Origin: Platynereis dumerilii
Taxonomy: Eukaryota > Annelida > Polychaeta > Phyllodocida > Nereididae
Length of the DNA: 64,000 nucleotides
Assembly (NCBI GenBank): GCA_026936325.1
Contig: JAPTHN010000008.1
Location: 18,444,259-18,508,258 of the forward strand
Direction of reading: 5' to 3'
Shown: in pieces, positions 1-13,800 of the stretch
Position numbering within the stretch: position 1 is the stretch's first letter
How the letters are laid out: every line of letters begins with the position of its first letter
Program-made: the position numbers and the translations under genes
Notes under the pieces: model-generated
Told to the model about the DNA's origin: nothing
Seen by the model: the letters and a program-made list of their open reading frames with translations, nothing else
The model's database searches: none

Positions 1-1252
1 TTAATTATGCTATTTCATGTGTTCTGAGGAAAACTGTTTATATACGCAATTATTATACATATTTTACCAATACCAGGGCTGGCAACTTTTGGGCACTTGC
101 GGTTTAAACCACGGTTTATACCCAGGTTTAAAAAAGTCCAACCCTGAGCAATACTTCTGCTATAGACAAGTTGGGCAGTGGACAATTACTTTCGAATTAA
201 CTACATTACTCTTGATAAGCACAACATCACAGCTGGGAGGCTAATTCAGGAGCTTGCCATCCCGATCACTTATTCTATCAAATTTCGCTACATATTGCAA
301 AGTCATCTGCAACTGATGACAGTTCCCTAATTGTTCCCTAATTTTTCTGGAGCCTTCGGGTTCTTTTCCTCAATATGTAATGGATAAGTTTATAGAGTTG
401 GTTGTTACTGTGATAAACTTTATGCCAAGTTTGGAAGCGATAGTAGCATCAGTTGTTTTTAAATAGCCTGTCAATGATGATTTTGAGCACTGCCAAAGTC
501 ATGGCTGGGCCATGACACTTTGAGAGGGTCATGGGAGGGTGATGACAGTGCTAGGGTGAATGTCGTGTGGGGCTGAAGACATTGCTTGTCTTGACCAGAC
601 GGTAATTTCCTTGACTGGTTCTTGAGGGCTGGTTGGTGCAAAAATGTTGTGAACGATTGTAACAATTATGCCGGTGATTCAAAGAGGCAAAGTAGTCTAA
701 CATACGACAAAATCGTTCACAAATGATAACGTTTTACCTAAGTCCTCAAATATTTGTAAATTAAGATACAGGGGAATTGTTCTTCGCATAATTACATTTT
801 CGGTGAAGTTACTTATAGGCCTAATTATAAGTGAGAAGGTACAAGTACCTGCTGCACAAGTTGAACATTAATAAATCTATGCATAATAAGCTGATAAAGC
901 CCTTTCTGAATCACAGTGTATAGCTAATGGTCCAGATACATCTGTATGAACTTTTATGACTGCCGAGAGTGACAAAGACACACATTGAATTAATGGTGAA
1001 ATTCCACCGTTTTTCCACCTCTCTTGTTCATAATGTGGTATTAAGCACCTGCTGGTGAATGCTCCTCATTGCACCAAATTCCCATCCTGGAGTGTGGGTT
1101 GTTTGGTGTATTTTGAGTTTGACAAAGACAACAAGTGGGAACGCTTTAACATGTTTAAGCTAATTTCAGATGGATCCCACAACAAGTACTGGATCCCAAA
1201 GGGGGCTTCCAAATTTATTTGACAGGGATATCCCTCCATGCACTGAAAGAAG
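1..1252. other. upstream flank with an interspersed repeat
   Basis: I see no gene here. About 290-600 matches, in inverted orientation, about 43005-43325 in TUBGCP3 intron 1. Shared landmarks are the paired GATGAC-type steps, the phrase around the inverted CATGACTTTGGCAGTGCTC and the CCTTCGGGTTCTTTTCCTC stretch. It is an interspersed repeat of unknown class, and its ends were not resolved. The short open frames in this stretch look like chance. Confidence 0.45.
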
Positions 1253-1329
1253 CATGCAATATAGTTCCTATCATACAATATGTAATATGATAATTGATAG
1301 CCCCTCTTTTGACGCTAACAGCTGAAGTA

Positions 1330-2117
1330 CAGTTCCGCCTGTAAGTAAGTGAAACGCATGACATTGTACCATTGCATCAATGCTAAACACCCTCAGCCAA
1401 ACTGCTTGTGGAGGCATGAATTCTCATCGGATGAAAGGGAAACAAAGTGGGTCATAAAGGCCAATGTGTGAGGCAAGTGGGATAAAAATAGCAGCCCATT
1501 TTCTTCGCTGTAGTCGGAGTTAGGTATGGGTCAAAGTCTTTGATAAGTAAGTGAACCACCCTTCCCTATGTTTTAACATTGGGCCTGCGTTTCACTTACT
1601 TATCAAAGACTTTGACCCATACCTACAGCAGTTTTCGAGCAGGCTTGGTCGGTTCACTGAGAAGACCATACAGATCATAAACTTTCAGATAGCCCAGACT
1701 AAAGCCATCAAGCAACTCACCAAGTATTAAAATAACATTAAAAGATCAGTCAAGATACTGCAACTAGTTGACCTTGGAGAAATGTCTTTGTTTTTAGGTA
1801 GCAAATGGTCAACTTTTAAGGTCAGCACAGCAGTTTATGGGTCCACCCAGATGTCAGGGTGGACATTAACAAACTTTCAGTCTAAACGATCTTCTCAGTG
1901 AACCGACCAAGCCTGCTCGATAACTGCTGTAACTCCAACTACAGCAAAGAAAGTTGGCTGCTATTTTTATCCCACATGCCTCACATATCGGCCTTTATGA
2001 CCCAAAATGTTTTCCTCTCATCGGATGAGAATTTGTCCTTCCAGAAGCATTTTGGTTAAGGATGTTTAACATTGATGCAATGGCACAATATCATGTGTTT
2101 ACTTACAGGTGGCACTG
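1330..2117. mobile_element. foldback MITE F2, copy 1, inserted in F1
   Basis: Terminal inverted repeats begin CAGTTCCGCCTGTAAG and end in the complement GGTGGCACTG. The flanks are TA (1328-1329) and CA (2118-2119), fitting a 2-bp TA duplication that has decayed by one base. The arms are about 240 bp each and the core is about 480 bp once the nested F3 element is removed, matching the second copy at 13229-13715. TA duplication suggests a Tc1/mariner-type source, but no transposase is present. Confidence 0.75.
1626..1929. mobile_element. MITE F3 inserted in F2
   Basis: This 304-bp element has near-perfect 39-bp terminal inverted repeats beginning CAGCAGTTTTCGAGCAGG. It is flanked by TA on both sides (1624-1625 and 1930-1931). 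The F2 copy at 13229-13715 lacks it and reads straight through with a single TA, so the insertion is proven by an empty paralogous site. No coding capacity. Confidence 0.8.
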
Positions 2118-2545
2118 CATGATACTCTAGATTTAGACACCACACTGAAAAAATGGGCTGTCCGATACCATACAATAATTGTTCAGTATTTGTCCAATCA
2201 AGTGGTTGTCTAAACCGGACAATTGAAGTGTTCAAAATGTCAAAGAACTTGATTGTTCTAATCTATTGATTGTCTAAACCAGACAATTAACATGATTAGT
2301 AGAATCATTGAACAATCAAGTTCTTGGACATTTTGAACAGTTCAATAGCTTGGTTTAGACAACCACTTGATCATGTTTGTTGGACATATACTGAACAATT
2401 ATTGTCTGGTATCAGACAGCCCATTTTTTCAGTGTGGTGTCTAAATCTAGAGTATCATGCTTTAGTTGTTAGCGTCAAAAGAGGGGCTATCAATTATCAT
2501 ATTACATATTGTGTGATAAGCAAATGATAGGAATTATATTGCATG

Positions 2546-3482
2546 TGGCCCACGTACACTTAAATGTTCCTAAGGCACCGATACGAGTCTTACTTTTTTG
2601 AATGACTTGGTCTTTATTTTTTCCAAAATACGAATTTTTATGTTAAACAATATAAATTGGTGGCCTTCGACCTCTGTGGAGTTATTTGAAGACTCACCAA
2701 GATGGAGTGGTATGAAAATGAGATGAATGAAATTGAGAATCAAGGAACATTACTTTAAAACATGCTCTCCGTTGCCACATCACCAGACATAAAGTAAAAA
2801 GAAGAGATGTACTTTTGAAAAACTTATAATAGGAACTTGGTAGTAAGAACTTAAACTTGAGTATGTTCATGCTGAGAGGTCACCAAGTGGTACTTAGGAA
2901 AATAACTGCTTATCAATAAACTGTCATGTTTACAAGCAACTGGCAATCCATTGTCTGCAATGAAAGGCTGTGAATTTATTACTCCATCTATAGTATGCGT
3001 GTGTGAGAACCGAACTTTTATTTGGTGCCACTTTTTATACCCATGTTTGTAGAAGTAATGGAATACAATTATGAATAAGTATACAAAGACAACCTTGGGT
3101 ATTTCTTTGGAATTACTCACGTTTTGACCCATATACTAAACTATTATGGTAGTTTATTTACCTTCAAAACACAGAACAAGAAGTCATTCTGTTATCGCAG
3201 ACCCAAGTGTTTTTTTTCATGGACATTGTGTGATTGCACAAGACAATGCTAAAAATGGCTGCTACAGACAATGCTACATTATATTTGATGATTTTGGTTT
3301 CGTGAAAATGTATCCATCAATTCCCACTCCTTTCCCCTCATCACAAGTACTATTAACCCAGAAACCCTCCCCTGGACTTTTATATATCATTCATATCATT
3401 CATTACATACACACAATCATTGGTGCAAGCAATAATAATTAGTTAAAATATTAATAAGACCCCAGAAACTACAGAAAATTCG
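2546..3482. other. non-coding upstream region of the EB-module gene
   Basis: No supported gene. The region lies upstream of the proposed first coding exon at 3483 and should hold its promoter and 5' UTR, but I see no convincing TATA box or initiator. Confidence 0.4.
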
Positions 3483-4466
3483 ATGCAAGTGGCAAATGTC
3501 ATCTTCATGGTCTTCTTAATGAATTTCTTCTTCATCTTCCAGATCCTCCATTCTCTGGTTCTGCTGCTGATCCTCAGTTTTAAAATCACAGGTAAGTGCT
3601 TCGTCACTGTAAAATTGGATGCACTTAGTTACTTAATAGTTAGCTCAAATGATAGAGCATGTAGAGTGTAGATTGTTGCACAAGAACTTTGATCTAACAT
3701 AGATAACTTTTTTAAGCTGAGACAGCTCAAAATACTGAGTTGTGCTGGCTTAAATATTATCCAAGTAGATAAAACTCAAAACACTGAGCTGTGTTGGCTT
3801 ATATTTGATATTATGAGATAGCTCCTAATACTTTGCTGTAATCGGTAATGACTCAGATTCAATCTGAGAAGCTCAAAATACTGAGTTGTGCTGGCTTAAA
3901 TATTATTCGAGCAGATAAAACTCAATATATTGAACTGTGTTGGCTTATATTTTCTGAGATAGCTCAAAGTACTGAGTTGCAATGACTATCAGATTCAAGC
4001 TGAGACAGCACAAAATATTGAGCTGTGTTGTCTTACAAATTTTAGTTGCAAATTAAATTTTTTTTTACAGGAATTCGCGTAGCAGTAGACTTTTTAATCC
4101 AAGAACCAAGCAATTTGGGCTCCACGTGACGTATGGTAGAAAGTTACTCATGTGTGCCTAATATCCAGTCATTTTTGTGCACACAAAGAAGCTGTGAAAG
4201 TAAGATCGTTTCTATCAGTTATTTGTTTAGTTTAGGAAGCCTTAAAATCGGAAATTGTGAAATTGTGTACATCACACATCTTGTGCAAGTGTGGGCTGCT
4301 AATAACCTTGCATGAGCAGTGACTGACCAAGCCCACGTTTATTCATTTCAAACCGCATTTTGTGACTATCAAAAAGAATCCATCAATCAATGAATCAGTC
4401 AGTCATCAGCCAATCAATCAATCTGTCAATCAATTAATCAATCTATCAATCTATATAACTACAATG

Positions 4467-4518
<52 letters not shown>

Positions 4519-4819
4519 AATCTCTATCAATCTCTATCCATCTCTATCTATCTATATATCTATATCTATATATTTATCTATCTATCTTTATCTATCTGTA
4601 TCTATCTATATCTATCTATATCTATCCATCTATCTACAGTCAATCAATCAATCAATCAATATCATTCTATCTCTCCATCAATCGATTTGTCAATCTATCA
4701 CTCACTCACTAAATCACTCAATCACTCACTCACTCAATCTATCAATCAATCATTTGAATCAATAAACCAATCACCAATCAATCAATCAACCAATCAATCA
4801 AAAAAAATCAATCTGTCCG

Positions 4820-4888
<69 letters not shown>

Positions 4889-7800
4889 AATGTCTCTATC
4901 TTTCTGTCTCTCTAATTGTCTGTTTATCTATTTCTATATCTATCTATTTCTATATGTTTATCTATGTCTGTCTATTTCTATTTATTTTCTGTCAGTCCAT
5001 ATGGATCTAATTTTTACCACAATTTTCTCAAAAGATTTATGAAATGCGGTCTGGAACGTTCAAATATGGAATATGTTGACCAGTCAAGTTTCTTATCCAA
5101 ATGTGCATGCCATTGACGAATTGTGATCAACAGCAAGATAAGAAAGGATTTCATTTCAGACTCTTACTTTGTCTTTGACACTTGGTTTGCCAGTTTGGTT
5201 GACAGCTTGATTGGTTTATATCTGTTTTAAACAGCTGGAATTAATCATTGGAATGTACAGTGTTACTACCACACGTCATGTAGAGTTCCATACGTCATGT
5301 AAGAAATATTTCTATTTGCAATTACTCATTTATTTTCCAGTCTTGAACCCAGTGCTTAGCGAGTATTGTTCCTAATTGAATAATTTATGCCCTATTACCA
5401 GGCCTAAAATTATGAGATTTTGCTGGATAGTTTTAGTCCAGTATCGAAAATACGAATTTTGCTGAAGATCACATCAACGGATATCAGCAAGTCTACTTCA
5501 ACGCGAATTCCTGTAAAGTGGGTAATACTCCCAAGATATCCTTGGATTTCTCAAGAGGATTTGGTCCACATAATTTTAGTGCCTTGCATGGATAGGCCAG
5601 TGAATGGTAGTGAGACAACCAACTTGGCATCAAAAGGAAAATTGAACAATTAATTTTTTGTGAAGCACACCCATGATCAAAAAACGACTTGACTTTACAC
5701 AATTTTAGGAATCAGTTTTCAGGTTTTCAAGATTTGAATTATTGTGATGGTACAATAATTTCATACATTTTTCAGCCAATATAAATGTTGTTAATCCCGT
5801 TGTTGCTATGATGGTATTTGTTGACAGTGTCTAAATTTTTTTATTAAAAGTTTACAAAATAACATGTTCAGATATGATAAATCATTATGTGTCAGCAGGT
5901 GCTGGAATAAAGTCTGCTTGGGTGCTGGATTCTGGAAATAACATCTGGATTTTTATCTGTTGACAATCGATTTGATTTTTAACATTGTGAGCCCAACACT
6001 TGTCACTTTTACACTTCGATAAGGTAAAGAAAGTTTCCGGCAACTAAACACAAACTACTTTTAAAAATATCGGAATTCGAACAGTCATATTCCATGTTTC
6101 TGGCAACATGGTCAAGAATGTGCCTTGCAGTGGAAAAATGTTGCAAGAAATTGTTGCGCTTTATGCGGTTTCAAGCCACCTGACTCATTGAAAACATCAT
6201 CAAAGCTCATCCGAGTCGCCTTGTTATTCTAGGTCTGTTTTACAACACAGAAGCACCAGCAAATATGTTTTCAGTCTGTTCCAATATTAACTCAGCTTGA
6301 TTAGGTTATTCAAAATTATAAAGTCAATATTTGGTCTTATACTGGAATTGTGTAGTCCCTGACCTTGATGACAGATATTGTAGACACTGAGCAAATCAAA
6401 CTTCACACCACATTGTAGACTTAGTGTGGTGAGAAGCTGAATTTCAGATCTTCAATTTACTTAGGATTTCCTCAGAGAAGATTTCCAGGTACTTCAAATA
6501 TTTGTCAGACTTTTTCAGTAAGCTTGTTTCGAAACTTTTCAAGAAATATTGGCAGACAAAATGTTTCTGTTCATTTCAAAAAGGAATGTTCACATAGCAC
6601 TCCATGCTGTCGAGTAAAAGGTGGATGAAGACGTTTCTGAAAATAACTTACCACATTCGACATCTCCAATCTTAAGTAAAATACCCACTGGAAAGTAATT
6701 TGATATTTCTGCAATATTGCGAAATTATAACAATTTGAGAATAGTGATATAATCCCATCATCGTTGTTGTCCACAGTGGCTTGAGAAACTCTAAGGAACT
6801 CTTTGCGGGAGCACATATTTTGTTCTATGTCTCAAAATTAATAGAACTGCGCACAATAAATTTAAACATAAATCTAATACATGTATGTCACAAAGAAGTT
6901 AACAAATAATCCTTCTCCGGATTTTTATGCTCAGAAAACAAGGGAAATTTGGCTAAATGTGAAAAAGCCCTTTACAGAAGTTTCGGCACCTTTCAGACGA
7001 TCCAGAATTACAATATTTTTCAAAGCTGAGTTTACCAAATTCGAATTCTTATATTGTTTGCATAACATCATTCTGATGCTCTATGAAGGACAAAAATTAT
7101 TCAAGACCAACATTTAGTGTATATTATTCCTTATATACATATCATACACTCGTACTGCTATAATACAGCAGTACAAATTGTTAGAACAAAGCTAGACTAT
7201 TTCCCATATTCAGATATTGCACCACAGTTGCATGCAAAGAAAAAGTCAGAAACTTTGTGGAAGGACAAAAAATTGTCTTTTTCCTCGTTACTGCAGACTT
7301 AGGTTGCAACACCAAAGAGAATAGCTAATTAATGAAGAGTAAAGATGCTATGTCACAAGAGAGTCACACCCAGACATAAATCAGGTCTTTTGCTAGTTAA
7401 CTTTCTCTAAGCATTGCTAAGCCCCAGTAAGAAGGCTTGAGAAGAAGTGTTGGTTTTCTAAGCCTCAATCAAGGTGGAGATTAGTGAAGAATTAGCAGCG
7501 CTCCAAGCGTCAGAAACAATGACCCTTATTTCACCCCCACTCATGATTTACCAACAAATTATTTTTTGTAAGATTGTGTGGTTAAAAAGCAAGTGTATTT
7601 GTGGTACGTGGCCTATTGCTTTTTAGCAGGAGTTTCTCCTCTGCTATAATGGTGGCAAGAGCGAAGCCCTAATATAGCAGAATTGGTAATCATTGGTATG
7701 GTGGAAACATTGACACAAATTGACACCACATACCCTCATGTCGTATTGATACAAATTGATACAAATTGATACAAATTGATAACTGTACATTGATATGGTT

Positions 7801-10800
7801 GCTACAATGATACAAATTGATACACAGCACTTTGATATGCTGGCAACATTACCACAATCGACACAGTAATAAACCAGGTTGATATGGCGGCAACACTGAT
7901 AAAAATTAATTCACCATACATTGATATGGTGGCAATATTGCAAATGCATTCATCATACATTGATATGGTGGCAACATTGATACAAATTCATTCACCATAC
8001 ATTGATATGGTGGCAATATTGATACAAATTGATTCACCATACATTGATATGGTGGCAATATTGATACAAATTGATTCACCATAAATTGATATGGTGGAAA
8101 TATCGATAGAAGTTGATTAACCATACATTGATAAGGTGGCAATATTGACAGAAATTGCTTGCACTGAAATGGTGGGAACATTGATACAAATTGATTCACA
8201 TTACATTGATGTGGTGGGGCAGTGATGCAAATTGATTCGCCACACATTAACATTGTTGCAGTATTAATACAAATTGATTCAGCATACTTTGAAATGGAGG
8301 CCATATCGATTCAAATTTATTCACCTTACAATGATATGGTGGCAAAACGGATACAAAATTGATACAAATTGATTCACCATACATTGATATGGTGGCAATA
8401 TTGTTAATTCATCATACATTGATATGGTGGCAATATTGATACAAAATTCATCACCATACATTGATATGGTGGCAATATTGATAGAAACAGATTCACCATT
8501 CATTGACATAGTTGCAATATTGATACTAATTGATTCACCAAACATTGATATGGTGGCAATATTGTTAGAAACAGATTCACCATTCATTGACGTAGTGGCA
8601 ATATTAATACAAATTGATTCAACATACATTGATATGGTGGCAATATTGATACAAATTGATTCACCATACATTGATATGGTGGCAATATTGTTAATTCATC
8701 ATACATTGATATGGTGGCAATATTGATACAAATTTCATCACCATACATTGATATGGTGGCAATATTGATACAAATTGATTCACCATATACATTGATATCG
8801 GAGCATTGATACAAATGATTCACCATACATTGATATGGTGGCAACATTGACACAAATTGATTCATAATACATTGATATGGTGGCAATATTGATACAAGTT
8901 CTATACACCATCCAAATTTAGTTTGTGACTGACGTGGTCAGGAAGCTTTTTTTATTGTAACGATCATTAAAATTATTTACCTGTAAAGCTCAACCACTCA
9001 CAGACACACACATGTAATATATATATGTATATATATACAAACAATTATTAAGCAATACTTTGCTACGGTGCAGTTACCACACTTTTTTTACGACAAACAC
9101 CACAGATGGAGCAAGGTGCAGTGTGAAACAACAAACAGAACTCCTGGTGGTGCTGACAGACACGATAAAGCATTTACACTTAATTAAAGATAAGGAGAAA
9201 AGAGATTTGGTTAACTATATGCCACATGGGAGATAAATGACAGTAAAGGGAAGAGGGTCAGTCGTCATTTCCTGTGGTAACTTCAGTAAATGTTTTTAAA
9301 GATTCAATTTTATTTTCATTACTTTACAGTGGCAAAATACTGTGAAAAGGATGAGGAATGCAATACAAGCCATGGCGAAGTTTGCTGGTTGGAGTGGGAC
9401 GGCTGCAAGAGAGGAGAATGCATGTGCGACCCACGACTAAGTGAATATGATGGTCCGACCGGCAAATGCCAACCATGTAAGTAATGTTTAATAATTCTTT
9501 ATCACTCTGTTTCTGTGACCAACAGCTACAGAAACAAAGTTCCATCAACTGCATTACACGAACAACATGCGAAACCCTTGCGAAAAAACCCACATTTGTA
9601 ATTTGAGTATTGCTAGATCTTAAGCGCTTCTTTTTTCTGTCGCTTTATGATTCACCAGTTTTACATCAATCCAACTTTTTCACTCCGATGCATTGAAAGA
9701 GGAACTCAAGGTCACAACTGGCCTTTCTGACATTTCTTACAGAGGCCTAATACATACAATATAAGACAATAAAAAATAGTTTTGAAGTTTAAAAAAAAAG
9801 TAAAACTCATTTCAGTTAAATTTGGTGATGAGGAGTGTGAGGAGGGAGATCGATGTCGGGAAGGAATGAGCTGCAAAGAAGGACGCTGCAAATGTAACCA
9901 TGGCACCATGTCTTACGACAAAACATTCTGCTTCCGCAGTCACGAGAAGCTCCTTGGTGATAGGTGTACCGAGAATGACGTTTGCTACCAGAAAGCAGGT
10001 GAATATACAGCACTCATGACTCATGTAGTAGTAGCAGTAGTGGTAGTATTTTATTATAGTGTTAGGTACATACATGCATGTAATATTTACAGACCCAGCT
10101 CTTGTAGCTGTTTGTAGATTGGCGGTCCACACAGTTTCAAAATTAACTTTCAACTTGGTCTTGTGATGTCACTGGCTTAAAAATGTTTTGTGTCAGTTAT
10201 GGGTAATCGGTTGATTCCCGAAGTGCTTATGATATCTAGCAGCATCAGTGACAATAAATAAACTAAATAAATAACTTGAGGAACATCATCAAAAAGAAGA
10301 TTAGGCCGTATAATGTTAACATTTAATATATGTTTTAACCTATATTAACATGGATAATTTATACTCCAGTACAAGAATACGTGCGAAGAGATGTACATTG
10401 CAGTTCAGGAGGAAGATGTCGATGTAACCACGGTTTCCGCCAAGAGGGGATTTCCTGCGAAAATCGTAAGTATACAGCACATATCCGCCACTTTCTGATT
10501 CATCAGTGACATTCAATTAAGAAATGTACACCAATATTAGGAGAGAAGGGAGCATAGACATTCTTAATGGTCTTTCCTTTGTTTACACCCAATCCAAATG
10601 TACCAACTACTTTATTTTCGATTATGATGAATACGATGTTCAAGTTCATAGACAGAAAAATACTGGATATTAATGGTTTGAGTTCAAACCAAGTTATAGT
10701 AGGCCTATAGGGGCATGGAGGAAATGAGCATGTCCTCCTTAAGTCACTGCCTCACTCCACCCAGGTGTAAATGCCTAAATGGAGAGGTTCAGGTTGGTTA

Positions 10801-13800
10801 TAAGCAGGGAAGGTTCAGATCAATTTCCAATATCTCCAGGGGAATGAGAGTGTTCAGGAATGATTAGAGAGCCTGTCAACCAGCTCGAACCAGGGGAGAC
10901 ATGTTGAGTCTGAATATGCAATGCAATAGCTCACAAACAGTAGGCCAAGAAAAAAAAATCTAAGACCTTTAGTTCTACACCTTTATTTATTTTAGACATA
11001 ACAAATGCTTATGCAGATAAAACAAACATCAGACCATCCAAGGTGCTGACATGAGAACCCTGAAGTGTGGCAAACAAGTTGACCAAGTTGGTGTGACAAA
11101 TTTATTGTTTCCAAAATAAGGTTTGGCACATCACCAAAACAAAAGTTGCATAAGTAGGCCTTGTGTGGACATATAGCATGAACAAGTGTGGTGGGAGAGC
11201 TATACAAAAATATACAAACTCAACAAGTGTTATATATGGTAGCCATTGGTAAAAAGATTGATCTAACAGGCTCCTAAAGAAAAGAAAACTCCCAACATTG
11301 TCCAACAAGTAGTAAAAACAATAGCTAAGATCAGACTGTAACAATGCCTTGCCTTCTTTGTGTGACATGATTGTACATGTCTGAGGGACGACAACGGGGG
11401 AGGGTTGGTCTGGTGGTAACGTGCTAGGTTGCCAATCATTGGGTCCAAGGTTCGAATCCAGCTCTTGCCGGGTCACCTGGGCCAATATTGGATGGCTGTT
11501 TCGACCGTCCATCACCTCCTCGCTGTGTCCTCCTCAAGCTCTAATTAGCCATCCAAGTTCATAAATCATCATTACTTCCATTAAGCTGTTTGTGGAATTT
11601 TATGACATCATAACAGGCCCTATCCATCACACTGAAATGAACTGTCAATTTGACATGGGATAACTTGTGACCTCATAACTTCAGGGAGTCGTTTGACTCA
11701 TTCAGTGACTTGTCCAGATAGCATTGCAAGTATAGAATATGACCTCACTAACTACTTATGAGTCATACAGAATAACAATTAAAAAAACACATAAAATTTC
11801 TTCGTTTCAGAAATATGCTATACACTATGAATTATGGCAAAACAAATTATATTATGTTAAATTGTTAATTCAATAACAATTGCGGGAAACTCAATTTTCT
11901 TTCCATAGGCAGAGTATCTATCGGGGCAGTCGCCCCAAGAAGCTAAAAATCACATGTCCAGTCTAATTCATAAATTTACAAGTAATACCTATGATTGAAA
12001 TATTTATTTCAGTTTTGGTCAATGAAAAGGGATGCAGAAGAAACCACCATTGTCAAGGAGGGGCATTATGCATTGACGGCGTATGTCGATGTCCGAGCGG
12101 ATACAGAGCCGTTGCGGGGAATACAAAGTGCGCAAGTGGTGCTGGTAAGTACAGTTGACAGGTGCAGCCCTCTTTAGATAGTACTTCCAATTCTCATTAT
12201 CTTAAGGGTTGGTGAAATAATGTGAATACAATGCTGCTTGTAAGTACTATGGTGATTTTTTGCCAAATGTTGAGATTATGCTAAATGTCCTCAACCAATT
12301 GCTTGTGGAAGCATAGATTCATGTCTGATGAGCTGAAAACATAATGCATCATAAAGAGTCATATTTGCAGTATATTATATGGGTCAAAATTTGAAATTTC
12401 AGCTGAAAAAATTTCGAAAATTTGTCGCTCCAGAAATGCCTTTTAAAGTTTGCGTTGGGTAGGTAAAACAATCAGCTATCACTGCGCTTTCATGTCCAAG
12501 GGTCCCAATGCCCTGCTGATCAGTACTGAGGTGATAAACATAGCTGTAATGTTTTTTGACTGTCATTAAAATCACACTTCTAACTAAAAAATTCTGACCA
12601 TTTGGGGCTAAACAATCTATTGCCAATGATTAGGCAAGTGGCTGGCACATTTTGGGCAAGTTCCAGGTCTCTAATGGCAATTATTTTTGAGAAACTGCGT
12701 TTTGATCAATTAAAATACCAAATATGTGTGTCATTAGCATCATGCCTATAACTTGAAATCCGTACCATTTAGAGCTGAATAATGTATTACCAACAAATAG
12801 GAAAGTGGCTATTCTGCACACAATGAGCTATATTTCGAGCTATATTTTTTGTTAGAAATTACACATACACGAGTGCAAGAAATCACACATACACGAATTA
12901 CCCGTTTGTGGATGTGACATTTCTAACACTTTTCTGACTCGTGAATGTGTCAAATATATCACCATCAGGTCGTGTATATGATATATATTACATATACAAG
13001 ACTGGTTGTGTATATGAGAGAAGTAGCACATACAAGAGTTTTAGTGTACATGGCTTATACTTATATGATACATACACGACTGTTAGTGTATATGTCTGAT
13101 CTAACACATACACGTCCTATTCTTGTATGTGCATGATATGACACATATAGGACTCGTGAATGTGTGCTATCTTACACATTATGCTATCAAAGGTTTGAGC
13201 TAACTACTCTGGTAGGGGTAATATATTACAGTGCCGCCTGTAAGTAAGTGAAACGCATGACATTGTGCCATTGCATCAATGCTAAACATCCTCAGCCAAA
13301 CTGCTTGTGGAGGCATGAATTCTCATCAGATGAAAGGGAAACAAAGTGGGTCATAAAGGCCGATGTGTGAGGCAAGTTGGATAAAAATAGCAGCCCATTT
13401 TCTTCGCTGTAGTCCGAGTTAGGTATGGGTCAAAGTCTTTGATAAGTAAGTGAACCACCCTTCCCTATGTTTTAACATTGGGCCTGCGTTTCACTTACTT
13501 ATCATTGACTTTGACCTATACCTAACTCCGACTACAGCGAAGAAAATGGGTTGCTATTTTTATCCCACATGCTTCACATATGGGCCTTTATGACCCAAAA
13601 TGTTTTCCTCTCATCGGATGAGAATTTGTCCTTCCAGAAGCATTTTGCTTAAGGATGTTTAACATTGATGCAATGGCAAAATATCATGCGTTTCACTTAC
13701 TTACAGGCGGCACTGTACACTTACTCAAATGCATTGAAAGTGACTTATCTTGCTCTTACGCAAGTTTCCACAGTCCCTTTAATTGTGGCCCATATTTGTG

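Larger units (their letters stand above)
1253..2545. mobile_element. foldback MITE F1 (outermost of a three-level nest)
   Basis: Two long inverted arms meet near 2240. The left arm starts at CATGCAATATAG (1253) and the right arm ends with the complement at 2545. The left arm is split between 1327 and 2120 by element F2, whereas the right arm is intact and shows the empty site. Without F2 the element is about 500 bp and almost wholly palindromic. It has no coding capacity. The superfamily is not assigned, because no clear target-site duplication was found at the outer ends. Confidence 0.7.

Noticed and set aside
4071-4130. Possible extra exon after the acceptor at 4070
   Set aside because: Joined to exon 1 in phase it meets a stop after about 20 codons, while joining exon 1 directly to 9330 keeps the frame and leads into the cysteine modules.
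4362-5116. Open frames rich in Ser-Ile-Tyr-Leu
   Set aside because: By-products of TCTA and TCAA microsatellites.
7884-8886. Repetitive open frames of 66 to 132 codons
   Set aside because: By-products of the 42-bp satellite.
7740-8905. CRISPR-like regularly spaced repeats
   Set aside because: Units are head-to-tail and diverged throughout with no constant repeat/unique spacer alternation, and the setting is an animal intron.
9290-9329. ATG at 9290 as the start of the EB-module gene
   Set aside because: The sequence from 9300 to 9329 is a pyrimidine-rich splice acceptor ending in CAG, and an upstream leader exon in the right phase exists at 3483-3591.
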